Assembly: GCA_030374735.1 (NCBI GenBank)
Contig: JASCIV010000007.1
Span: forward strand, 32,900-96,899
Length of the DNA stretch: 64,000 nt
Reading direction: 5' to 3'
Source: Gracilaria caudata
Taxonomy: Eukaryota > Rhodophyta > Florideophyceae > Gracilariales > Gracilariaceae
Both the position numbers and the translations under genes were made by a program. This document shows positions 18,635 to 28,050 of this stretch, one piece after another. The notes beneath the pieces were generated by a model. The model worked only from the letters and a program-made list of their open reading frames with translations, did no database searches and was not told the origin of the DNA. How positions within the stretch are numbered: position 1 is the first letter of the stretch; each line of letters opens with the position of its first letter.

Positions 18635-19881
18635 ATGCCACTGCTGTTACAAACCTTCAGTGCAGCCAAAGATGCCGCCTCTGAGCAGCTCACCGATAAT
18701 GGGGTTGTGGAATTGTCCTATTTGCAGCTTTCATTCTTACTGCTGTCGCTCGCAATCGTTGTTCTCACCAGCCAGCGTTTGTCCCTGGACATTGAAAAGC
18801 AACTTGCAGTAGGAGCCGTTCGTTGTTTTCTGCAGCTCAGCGCCCTGGGCCTCGTTCTCGTCCCCCTCATCAAGTACAACAACCCTCCACTGGTGCTGGC
18901 GTATGTCGTCTTCATGATGTTCATTGCAGCCATCGAAGCATCATCGAGGCCGACGTATATTTTTGATGCTTTATTCCTCGTGTGCTTTGTTTGTATTGCT
19001 ACTACTGTCTCATGCTTCGCGTTGTTCACTTTCACGATAGTCGTGCCGGTCGGCCTGGACGCACAATACATTATACCTGTCGTCGGTATGATCGCCGGCA
19101 ACTCTATGTCTGCAGTGAGTGTAGCTGTGTCTTGCATTGTTACCAATTTCGCTGAACACAAACATGACGTTGAACTTCTTCTTGCTCTCGGAGCGACCCG
19201 CTGGGAAGCGTCGATACACGTCATCAAATCCAGCATTAAACTAGGACTGACTCCTACACTCAACGTGATGAGTGTTGCCGGTCTAGTTGCCATCCCAGGT
19301 GAGTCAATTTCTAAATGCCTTTGCTTCTCCCGCAGAAAAGCTAATTGTTTCATTCGCTTAACTCATTGTGTTACATCGCTCAGGAATGATGACCGGACAG
19401 GTACGTAAGAACAAGGAATCTCCTCCAGACTAAGGGCACCGCACTTGCACGTACAGCACACCTGACCACATCACACTCTTATGACTTCCGATGTGCGTCG
19501 TTGTCTACTGATTAGATTATCGGGGGTACCCCGCCCAGCACTGCGGCCAAGTACCAGCTCGTCATCATGTACGTAGCAGCTGGTACAGCAACTGTATCAA
19601 CTCTAACAGCTGCTTTTCTCACCGTTCAAGTCCTGATTGATAACGAGAATAGAATTCGAACGGAAAGGCTCTCTCATCGAGATTCAGTTAATCGCATCGG
19701 TTCGATTCTGTCATCTGCACGATACTTGGGGAAAATGTTTTGGAACTGGCGTTCTCAATCTTTACAACGGGGGTCTCCTTTTCCATCACATGTACAAAGG
19801 CCATTACCTTCATCTCATTCCGAAGCCCTTCCGAAAACTGAGGGAGACGAGGCGAATTATGGCTCAATTCACACTCGGTGA
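18635..19881 (+). CDS. ALS3/FetB-type (UPF0014) ABC permease, three exons with 17-nt microexon
   Basis: Membrane subunit of a half-type ABC transporter: bacterial FetB exports iron, and plant ALS3/STAR2 with STAR1 gives aluminium tolerance. Coding sequence is join(18635..19298, 19384..19400, 19516..19881), 348 residues. Exon 1 ends VAIP, exon 2 is only 17 nt and supplies (G)MMTGQ, and exon 3 resumes IIGGTPPSTAAKYQLVIM. Together they rebuild the family hallmark PGMMTGQI-GG-P--A--YQ without a gap. Introns of 85 and 115 nt are GTGAGT...CTCAG and GTACGTAAG...ATTAG. About seven membrane segments are visible, plus NSMSA and GATRWEA, both typical. A hydrophilic C-terminal tail of about 70 residues is longer than usual. 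The ATPase partner is not in the window. Confidence 0.92.
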
Positions 19882-20096
19882 CATGGAGGAATTTCGAGAC
19901 AGCATTAGCATCAAAGTCAGGAGTAAGCACTATAAGAAAAAACTGTCGCCATCAGACACCCACTCTTCCACAACCGGCGAGAGCACTTGTTCTCGATATG
20001 TTTTTGACGGACACGAAACAAAGTAAAACCTCTCCCGCTTGTGTTCTGAATGCTGAAGCATGGCGCGAGGCGTCTTAAGTCGTTGTCAACATGTGC

Positions 20097-21266
20097 TTAG
20101 GGCCACACGGGTTGGCCACTACCTCTTGGTGAAGAGATAGGAGAAATCGGAACCGCGGCGTATTGTGGTCCTGAGCTGTTCTTGGCGGAGTCAGCGTTCA
20201 GTTTCGCGTTGGAAGCCTCCTTGTTCTGATTTCTCACGCTCTTACTGACCAAGAAGACCCCACTCATAGTCGAACAGATTCCCAAGAAAAACGGAATGTT
20301 TCTAGAGGTTATGGCGTCGAATTCTCTGTACATGATGACGCCGGAAGTCATTGCGCATGACGTGAATAACACATAGTATACCGGAATTACTTGAGCGTTT
20401 CCAAACTGGGCCATGGCCATGTTGAGATAGCGCAACTGTGCTAGAATGGCAATGGCAAGGATGATTACAAGCACAAATGGGAGGAGGTTGCCGAACTGAG
20501 AGTTTCCTTCAATTGTGAGACGCAGGAAGGTACTCAATGCTTTCGCGCAAACTACGGTGACACCTCCCAAAAGAGAACTGACACCGACGTAAATGAAAAT
20601 GTAGCGTTGACCGAGGGTTGTGCTGTGTGATAAGTAGATTAGGCAGGCGGTGGCGGTGAGCGTCAGCAGTATAAAGATAACAAAGGGTGTTCGGAGTAAT
20701 AGTCTGGTTACAGCACCGGCATCAAGTGACGCCTCCGCGGCTGACACATCCGGACCAGCGGCGCCGATTAGGAAAGCTCCAGTGACACAAAGAGCAATAC
20801 CAAGCAAGTTAGAATTAGAAACATGCTCTTGTAGGAAAATGTGTGCTAGCACGGCAGAGAGGACGACACTCCAGGCGCCCAGTGGGGCGACAAGAGAAGC
20901 TGGGGCAAACGCAAAGGCGGCAAAGTTTCCAACTTCACCGGCGGCCATGAGAAAAGTCCCGAGCCACCATGTGGGGTTGCGTAGAAAATGAAGCTCGGAT
21001 ACGCTTCCGGTGTCCGAGAGGCGAGAAGAAGTGTCAAAGCCTTGCTGTTCGACGTCAGCTGAGGGCTCCGCGAGCTGTTCGGACTCTGCGTCGTCGGCCT
21101 GGCGTCGGGCATCGCGCTCGGGGTGCGAATCGGATTCAAGGGCAATGTGGGCCTTCTTCTGCAATGTTAGCGAGCAGGCTATGAGCGTATTGCCGCAGAT
21201 GGCCAGCAAGAAACCGATCATCTTAGCAGTGCCGACGGACACTTGACCGACGGTAGTGTCGGACAT
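20097..21266 (-). CDS. NIPA: NIPA-type magnesium transporter (DUF803)
   Basis: A 389-residue protein of the NIPA family, Mg2+ transporters of the plasma membrane and endosomes that belong to the drug/metabolite transporter fold. About nine membrane helices are visible, beginning KMIGFLLAICGNTLIACSLTLQKKAH. Family motifs are GEVGNFAAFAFAPASLVAPLGAWSVV and AQVIPVYYVLFTSCAMTSG. An acidic loop (about 45-75) separates the first helix from the rest, and the C-terminus is hydrophilic. I chose the Met at 21266 since the family alignment starts there. The frame stays open to 21890, so a longer form with an extra hydrophobic region (from the Met at 21599) is possible. The gene is convergent with the ALS3/FetB-like gene. 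Confidence 0.93.
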   Translation of the reverse strand: MSDTTVGQVSVGTAKMIGFLLAICGNTLIACSLTLQKKAHIALESDSHPERDARRQADDAESEQLAEPSADVEQQGFDTSSRLSDTGSVSELHFLRNPTWWLGTFLMAAGEVGNFAAFAFAPASLVAPLGAWSVVLSAVLAHIFLQEHVSNSNLLGIALCVTGAFLIGAAGPDVSAAEASLDAGAVTRLLLRTPFVIFILLTLTATACLIYLSHSTTLGQRYIFIYVGVSSLLGGVTVVCAKALSTFLRLTIEGNSQFGNLLPFVLVIILAIAILAQLRYLNMAMAQFGNAQVIPVYYVLFTSCAMTSGVIMYREFDAITSRNIPFFLGICSTMSGVFLVSKSVRNQNKEASNAKLNADSAKNSSGPQYAAVPISPISSPRGSGQPVWP

Positions 21267-21492
21267 TGTGCTTCGCAGGGCGCAAACGATACGAAGGACG
21301 AAGTGCAGGAAAAGTCGCGCGAGAACGAGGTACTGAAGCAGGCGGAAAGCGGCGCCAACGAAGTGGAACACCTTTGGTAAGCGCGACGGCAACGACTTCC
21401 GCAAGAATTTGAGTCGGTGGACGGCACCAATAGCGGAGCGGGCAGCAAGGAGAGTCACAACAAGGACCAAGTCAAACAATGGCGATGACGGC

Positions 21493-21528
21493 GCAGAGGC
21501 AGAGGCGGAGGCGGAGGCGGAGGCGGAT
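21493..21528. repeat. Hexanucleotide tandem repeat (GCGGAG)n
   Basis: Six tandem copies of GC(A/G)GA(G/T), upstream of the NIPA gene in its possible N-terminal extension. On the minus strand they encode a Ser-Ala repeat if translated. Confidence 0.9.
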
Positions 21529-22809
21529 GGTGATGACAGTGCGCTGCAGGAGGGGCTGGTGCGAGGCTCGCAGAAATGACACGTCCATGTGAAAAGCATT
21601 TTTAGCGGATGTGAGCGTGCGCACTTCTGCGGCTGGCAGGCTACGGCTGGCAGAACGACGTGATGACTTGCCTGCGACTGATTGCCAATGGCAGCGCACG
21701 CCCTCAATCTGAAATAGTGCGCACCGCTGGCGTTTTTGGCGCAGCCGAATCTTTGATTTGTCTTCCGCGCGCAGCAGACCGCACAGTGGCCTTGCCACCC
21801 CCATTGCCAGTGCGGGCGGCGTTCTGCGAGCCCGACCTGGGCGTGCGGTTGGTGGCCAACGAGCAAGAGGCCGTTATAGAAGTTGGGCACTGCACGCGTA
21901 GAAAGCCGCTTTTGAGGATGAAGTTAGCCACAGTGTATCTAATTACAGAACTTGGGGTTATGCGGCTTTGCGGCTGCCCGAAAGCGAGCGCACATCTGCG
22001 TCGTCTGCCGTTGGCTGTCGAAGAGTCTTCTCACTGCACAGGTAGAGGACGGCATCATGCAGTATGATACTCCTCGCAGATCGCAGTTGCAGGGGTATAA
22101 AGATCCGGGATCTTCCCACTCTTCTTTTAAGAAGTCTTTTTGAGATAGGATTTATAGGATTGCTCGTTTGTTTGCAGTCCTCCCAGCACTGCACTCCGTT
22201 TCGAACCGGTACAGTAAATCGCTACCACCCATTCTCCTCGCACAATGACTACTAGTAAGGTATAAGAAGACAGGAGGGTGGTGGTTTTGTTTAAGGCGGA
22301 AAGTGGGCTGGGGCCTCATCATGACTGCTGGGGTGTCGGACGACTGCCAACGCTTTGACCAGACGTCGTTGATTTACAGCTCAGACTGGTACCGGTATAA
22401 GGATACTGTTGGAGCACCGTCGTACTGTGCGCTCAGTTGTTGCGCTGTAGCTTGTCTTTGGACGCGGGATTGGATCCCTAGCTAGAGCTTGCAGAAGAAG
22501 CCTGAGAGTTCCCGGACGAAGCTCTTGTCAGGTTGTTCGACTCCTTCGCGGACATCAAAGGCAGAGAAAAATAAGGGCTCCACGTACACGTCAAACCAGC
22601 ATTGCATAAGTTGCTCGCGGCCATGAGTCATCATACAAGTCGATAGATGCTGCTGCCATAACGACCACGTACATTCACAGCGGTCTGTTCAACGAACGTC
22701 TTCCATTCATTTTCAACTCCGTTCCCAATCAAGAGAGCAGTTCCTCGATTGCAAACATCATTCATGCTTCTTTGTCAAGCGTACGGAATGCAACCTTCAG
22801 TGTAGCGAC
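21529..22809. other. Intergenic, divergent NIPA and glycosyltransferase promoters
   Basis: About 1.3 kb. The first 360 bases are open on the minus strand (possible NIPA leader or extension). The rest has only short frames. A TATAAAG sequence occurs near 22096, too far from either chosen start to assign. No RNA gene recognised. Confidence 0.4.
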
Positions 22810-24180
22810 ATGCCTCCAAAACTAAAACGAATCTGGGTTCTCCGGGTCAGACGGCTTGTCCTCCGATGGCGCGCAGTATCTCGTGTTCACAAACAGGTCT
22901 TTCTCATTGGTTTCACAGTTTGTTGTATATCCTTCTTTCTGTTTCAACGCAATTTGTATGGAAACATTTTTGTCAAGTATCTAAATCCAAAGAAGAGCAA
23001 CACTCTTTTCCGTTCTTGTGCTCACGTCTCCCCACGCCATCTGGAACATTTTGCTGGTCCGCCTATGGGCACGTTTTCAACTTTTTTTGGTAAATATCTC
23101 TTTGATCCTACTGCCGGCAAACCGCTCGATTTGAACAAACCCGACAGACCATACTCCTCCGATATCCAGGAATTGCTTTCGTTATCGGAGAAAGCTCTGA
23201 GAAAGTTTACCGGCGATAGGTCGATTGTTGTTCACGATTACGTCTATGGCTACACTCACTTGGGTCGTCGTCGGGGTTCGACGTACGTGCTGTACGTCAG
23301 ATCTTCCTCGAGTAGCTCGCCCGACCTTCGTCGTAATGTCCTTGCGTTTCAAAACACATTCAAGGGGAGGTGCATCATTTCTGTCAAGGAAGTTGCCGCA
23401 AATGTAATGCAGCAAACTGTTTACATGATCGTGCCATATTCTGAAAGACCCGAACGATTGCGATGGTTTCTTAAGCGGTTTGATACCTTACGAGAAAATG
23501 GTGTACAAACTGAGCTTATTCTTGCTCTCTGTGGCCGTAACGAAACCGATACTGCAATCGCAACGAAATTTGCACAACAACTGAAGGAGGCAGAAAACGT
23601 TCACATTGCTTCACACAAAGGTTCAGAGTTCTCTAGAGCAATATGTATCCGTGAAGCTATGAAAACAGTCTCAGAAAGCAGTTTAGTCTTCATAACGGAT
23701 ATTGACATGTACATATATCCTCCGTTGTTTGAAAGATGTCGCCTGAATTCAATTCAGGGTAGTCAGGTGTACTTTCCCGTTTTCTACAATTTCTTCCCAG
23801 GCAACGAGCGAATTGAAGAAGGGGGTGGGTATTGGAGAGATACATCATATGGAATGAGCTGCATGTACAAGAGTGATTTTGACGAAGTGGGAGCGTATGA
23901 TGGTCCTGAAACACGCTTCAGCGGTTGGGGTGGAGAAGACATGCTCCTCAAAGACGCATTTGTTAATCATTCGAGGTATGAGGTCTTTCGAGCTGTAGAG
24001 CCTTCTTTGAGACACAAATGGCATCCGAAAACCTGTAATTCCTCGTCTCCGTTCTACGAAGCGTGTGCTTTTGTGAAAACCCGACAGCAGGGTATCCCTC
24101 CTCACGTGGTCAGGATTCTCAATGAAAAGCATATAGATCCTGAAACACTGTTTGAACAACATTCGGAGGATGAGAGATAG
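22810..24180 (+). CDS. Chondroitin GalNAc-transferase-like type II membrane glycosyltransferase (copy 1)
   Basis: A 456-residue Golgi-type glycosyltransferase with a short basic N-terminus, one signal-anchor helix (about 28-46) and a lumenal catalytic domain. From about 200 on it matches the CHGN/CSGALNACT (GT7-like) domain: VYMIVPYSERPERL, a DxD metal site as DID at 297-299, RCRLNS--G-QVYFPVFYNFFPG, GYWRDTSYGMSCMYKSDF, GWGGED at 372-377, and a C-terminal RHKWHPKTC. These residues bind UDP-sugar and metal in the family. The acceptor and sugar cannot be told; in an alga a cell-wall or glycoprotein glycan is more likely than chondroitin. A collinear second copy lies at 61021-62385. Confidence 0.87.
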   Translation: MPPKLKRIWVLRVRRLVLRWRAVSRVHKQVFLIGFTVCCISFFLFQRNLYGNIFVKYLNPKKSNTLFRSCAHVSPRHLEHFAGPPMGTFSTFFGKYLFDPTAGKPLDLNKPDRPYSSDIQELLSLSEKALRKFTGDRSIVVHDYVYGYTHLGRRRGSTYVLYVRSSSSSSPDLRRNVLAFQNTFKGRCIISVKEVAANVMQQTVYMIVPYSERPERLRWFLKRFDTLRENGVQTELILALCGRNETDTAIATKFAQQLKEAENVHIASHKGSEFSRAICIREAMKTVSESSLVFITDIDMYIYPPLFERCRLNSIQGSQVYFPVFYNFFPGNERIEEGGGYWRDTSYGMSCMYKSDFDEVGAYDGPETRFSGWGGEDMLLKDAFVNHSRYEVFRAVEPSLRHKWHPKTCNSSSPFYEACAFVKTRQQGIPPHVVRILNEKHIDPETLFEQHSEDER

Positions 24181-24256
24181 CACATGTTTGTTTCCTTTTC
24201 GTCAATGTCTTACTTCCATTAGGTGACACGACATTTAAGCATCTGAGAGAAAGTGC

Positions 24257-24660
24257 ATGGGCTCACGAAGGCCTCCTTTTGGAAATCGAACTGGTTTCCA
24301 TGGAGATTTACCGTACCAGCCGACAATGTCCAATAAGATTTTGAGCGCAAGCAGTTTTGTTCCTCCTGAGCATATGCATGAGATGTAAGTCACGCTGAGG
24401 TCAATATTTCTTCTTCCTTATTGGTGTTTCCTGCAAAATAAGGAGCGCAACCTACTACAAAATGATTCTCGCTTCTCAAGAGGGCCTATGGCTTTTGTCC
24501 GGACTCAGTAGTCAATCGCGACGGAGTTAGATACAAGTCGTATCATAAGACCACCAACAGAGAGAAAGACTGCGCGTTTAATGACACTAAGGGCACGTGG
24601 TACTCGCCTTCACGCAGTGCGCCTCTTTCCGATCCGATGACAAAGGGACGAACCACTTGA
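24257..24660 (+). CDS. Possible small two-exon gene, unknown function
   Basis: An ATG at 24257 opens a frame to 24384 (MGSRRPPFGNRTGF...EHMHE) that meets a strong 5' splice site, GTAAGT. Joining 24257..24384 to 24483..24660 gives a 101-residue basic protein. Exon 2 reads (M)AYGFCPDSVVNRDGVRYK... and is rich in Lys, Thr and Ser. The acceptor TTCTCAAGAG is weak, and other acceptors give early stops. I recognise no family. It is offered because both exons have protein-like composition and the window shows few but real introns. It may be chance. Confidence 0.25.
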
Positions 24661-26163
24661 GATGGCTAGGACTCCAACGAGGCCAAAGAGGAGGATAACA
24701 CGAAGGATTTACTGGCTTCAGGGCTCGAATGGGAAGGTATTACAATCAACAATCGTAGTAGGATGTGATCTTTTCTTTTCTTTGAACCCCATGGCTTGAC
24801 TGCAAAGATGGTGAACGCTGACCTACACTGAAGATAGCTCTGTCTCCTACAGAGATCTTTGCTTTTTGATTTTCAATATGCGACTGAACATGTTTCTTTC
24901 TGTATGAAGATGTACTTGAGACACGAATTATTTGGAGCAGCAGGGGCAATCCAAAAGCTCTATCTTTGCTTTGTAACCATAGAACAAGGCTATCGAACAC
25001 GTTTAAACTTTGAACGACAAGCCCTTGGCATCACCGACGCCGAAATGCCTCCCACTTTGAAGAAGAAAAAAGAAATGAAGGCATCGTGGCAAACGGAAAG
25101 CTTGTATTTTAAACTTTGAAGGGGAGGACTTGCGATTCCAATCATGAAGAAGTTTGGTAAGAAAAGCTCCTATTCACAGGGCTCTTCCTCTTCATTGCGG
25201 ACGACTCCTTCCAATTCCAAAGGCAAACAGAGCGTTATGCGCTCGAAAAAACACAAGTCGTCGTTTTTGAGTCGTGTTTGAAGGCGAAGATTTCTGTGTG
25301 CAGATGGGGACGGAGCTCTCTTGATTCGCTGAAGCAAGGGGATTAAAATAATTCAAAGTTCTTGCTGAAATTATTAGAAGATGGCCTTAAAAGGTGCTGG
25401 CCTTCTTCGTGAGAGGGCGTTTTTTTCGGAAGAAACTCTCTACACTTAGTTCTAATTAAGCTGGGTGTGCTCATAAAAGAGAGATATATATCTCAAAATC
25501 CTTGAAAACTCTCTGGGATAGAAGATATATGTTGAGAGATTAATGAGAGGACAAAGGCGATAAGCGTCGGTAGTGAAACGCCCTGCGGTCGAACACACCT
25601 AAGAGATCTAATACTTTCTCGTCGTAGCCCATTGAATGTAGCACAGCCATTGTTTGGTAGTTAATGGCTGCGACATAGAGGTGTAATAGGTTGTTGAGGC
25701 CCTTAGCTAGCCCCTGTGTGGCGTTTAATATGACATCCACGATTGCATAACTGCATACAGAAGAAGAAGTGAAGAAGATATAAAGTTGAATCATGTTCCC
25801 AGTATTTACAATTGTATACGACGGTACGACGGTACTTGTATGACGTGTGATTCAACAGATCAAAAAAATCCATTCACGTTTTCTCAAGACATATCAAAAG
25901 ACAGATGCAGACTATGATCTCAAAAGATGATCCAGGCGCGCGGTATTGTAGGGCAAGGAAAAGCTCCAGGTTTCAAAGCTCTTCACCTGCAGCGGTTCAA
26001 ATAGTTATACCGGTTCGTCTTGTCTCCGAGACTGCTGTCACATATCACATATTTCACGGTTGCTGATTTCTCGATAAACAGGTCGATAAAGCGCATTGGT
26101 TTTGCGCTATTTGTACTGGACACGGCTTCGATTTTGTTCCGATCTCTTATTCTTTTTGTTGAC
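24661..26163. other. Intergenic; isolated exon-like frames only
   Basis: About 1.5 kb. A plus-strand frame at 24859-25119 ends in a Lys-rich tail, and a 45-codon basic frame follows at 25144-25281. A minus-strand frame from 25750 to 25540 follows a good 3' splice site (pyrimidine tract CTTCTTCACTTCTTCTTCTGTATGCAG). No complete gene can be assembled and no family is recognised. The end holds the GLDH promoter. Confidence 0.3.
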
Positions 26164-27942
26164 ATGGCATCCTTTTTCTATCGTTCAGGGCATTGTTCAC
26201 CACAACTGCTCCTCCGTTGGGCACGATACTTCCTTTCGCCGCGAGTCAGGACCACACTCGATGTTGCAGTGGCCAACCATTCCACCAGAGGCCTACGCCC
26301 AGTGTTACGGGGCTCAACTCATTCTTTGGACTGCATGCGGAGTTTGGCAGGATTTTTAGCTTTCTGCTCTTCCAATTATGCCTTTTCCGAGCATCAAGAA
26401 ATGAAGATCCAGTCTTCGCATGAAGAAGATCTAGAAATACCCGGTGCACACCCTGAACCTCAGGACCTAATAAACTGGTCCGGAACTCACACTGTTTCCA
26501 CAAAACGGTACTTCACACCTGAAACAGAGTCGGAATTAGTTCAGATTGTAAAACAGGCTCATGATACCGGACAGAAACTGAGGCCCTTGGGCTCAGCTCT
26601 TTCTCCCAATGGTCTTGGCTTCGAATCAGGCGGAATGGTTAACCTGGTTAATATGGATAGAGTGTTAAATGTGGATACCGCGAAAGGGCGTGTTACTGTG
26701 CAAGCCGGAGCTTCTGTACACAAGGTAGTAGAGGAACTACGAGGATATGGACTTACTCTTCAGAATTTTGCTTCCATCACTGAACAACAAATAGGGGGCT
26801 TCATTCAAGTTGGAGCTCATGGAACTGGCGCTCGGCTTCCTCCAGTGGATGAACAGGTGGTTAGCCTTCGGATGGTCACTCCAGGAGCTGGTGTTTTGAG
26901 TTTGTCTGCCGATGATGACGATCCTAGTTTGTTCCAAGTTGCTCGTACATCTATGGGTATGTTTGGTATCGTATCTGAGGTTACGCTCCAATGCGTACCC
27001 ATGCACCAATTGGTTGAACAAACTTTCGTTCTATCATCTAAAGAGGTCATGGAGCGCCACAATGAGCTTCTGGACAACAACAGGCATTTGCGGTATATGT
27101 GGATTCCATACACTGATGCAGTTGTAGTTGTAACCTGCAATCCGTTATCGAGTGAAACGAAAGAGCAAGAGCCCGTTCATAGTGAATCTGAGCGAACTTA
27201 CGAAGCAAGGCAATTGCTCAAAGCACACCCTGGGTGTTCTCTTGCTGAAAAGCAAATTGACGAGCTCTCATTCACGACAATTCGAGATGAACTGTTAATT
27301 CTTGATCCTCTTAATGTGAATTGGATTCGAAAGGTAAATGAAGCTGAAGCTTCATACTGGAGAAAGGCCCAGGGTACACGAATTGATTGGTCCGATAAGA
27401 TTCTTCAGTTTGACTGCGGTGGACAACAGTGGGTATCAGAGGTTGCATTTGCAGTCCCGAAAGATTCACAAGATCTCATAGATGTCAAATACGTTTGCAA
27501 CCTTCTAGAGCTTATCGAACGTGAACAAGTTCCTGCCCCAGCCCCAATCGAACAACGCTGGACGGCACCAAGCCACTCCCCGATGTCACCCGCTGCTGAA
27601 AAGCCTGACATAGAGCTTGGTGGCATGTACTCGTGGGTCGGAATAATCATGTACCTCCCAGACGCTGAGGTTGATATGAAATCACGACAGACAATAACAG
27701 AATCGTTCAAGAGGTACAAAGCCCTATGTGAAACGAATTTGTGGCCGGAAGTACGAGCAGTGGAGCATTGGGCAAAAATTGAAATGCCTGAAACTAATGA
27801 AGAGAAAGCCATGCTTAGAATGCGAACTCAACAAAAGTTCCCTGTGCAGGCATTTATCGCCATTTGCGATATTCTTGACCCTAAAGGCATTCTAAGAAAC
27901 GAGCTGATGGAAACCATTCTTGGCAGGAAACACTCCATTTGA
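26164..27942 (+). CDS. GLDH: L-galactono-1,4-lactone dehydrogenase (GLDH)
   Basis: Oxidises L-galactono-1,4-lactone to ascorbate, passing electrons to cytochrome c in the mitochondrial intermembrane space; plant GLDH is also needed for complex I assembly. From the Met at 26164 it has 592 residues, like plant enzymes (about 600). The basic N-terminus (RSGHCSPQLLLRWARYFLSPRVRTT) fits a mitochondrial presequence. The FAD domain contains NWSGTH, RPLGSALSPNG, LTLQNFASITEQQIGG and QVGAHGTGARLPPVDEQV; the substrate domain has WIPYTDAVVVVTCNP and LQFDCGGQQWVSE. Leu replaces the FAD-linking His of gulonolactone oxidases, so FAD should be non-covalent as in plants. The frame extends 48 residues upstream, probably untranslated. 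It is convergent with TFB2, 108 bp apart. Confidence 0.95.
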   Translation: MASFFYRSGHCSPQLLLRWARYFLSPRVRTTLDVAVANHSTRGLRPVLRGSTHSLDCMRSLAGFLAFCSSNYAFSEHQEMKIQSSHEEDLEIPGAHPEPQDLINWSGTHTVSTKRYFTPETESELVQIVKQAHDTGQKLRPLGSALSPNGLGFESGGMVNLVNMDRVLNVDTAKGRVTVQAGASVHKVVEELRGYGLTLQNFASITEQQIGGFIQVGAHGTGARLPPVDEQVVSLRMVTPGAGVLSLSADDDDPSLFQVARTSMGMFGIVSEVTLQCVPMHQLVEQTFVLSSKEVMERHNELLDNNRHLRYMWIPYTDAVVVVTCNPLSSETKEQEPVHSESERTYEARQLLKAHPGCSLAEKQIDELSFTTIRDELLILDPLNVNWIRKVNEAEASYWRKAQGTRIDWSDKILQFDCGGQQWVSEVAFAVPKDSQDLIDVKYVCNLLELIEREQVPAPAPIEQRWTAPSHSPMSPAAEKPDIELGGMYSWVGIIMYLPDAEVDMKSRQTITESFKRYKALCETNLWPEVRAVEHWAKIEMPETNEEKAMLRMRTQQKFPVQAFIAICDILDPKGILRNELMETILGRKHSI

Positions 27943-28050
27943 AGGAAAGCACTTGTTCTATCAGTCTTGCTTTCTTGCGCAAGCGTAATCCCTGTTGTTA
28001 ATACAATCAGTGTAGAACCGAGAGTCGAGGAGACCAGCGGCGGTTCTTGT

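Noticed and set aside
21267..21890. 208-residue N-terminal extension of the NIPA transporter
   Set aside because: Family alignment starts at 21266; the upstream frame is Cys/Arg/Ser-rich with a hexamer repeat. Kept only as a possibility.
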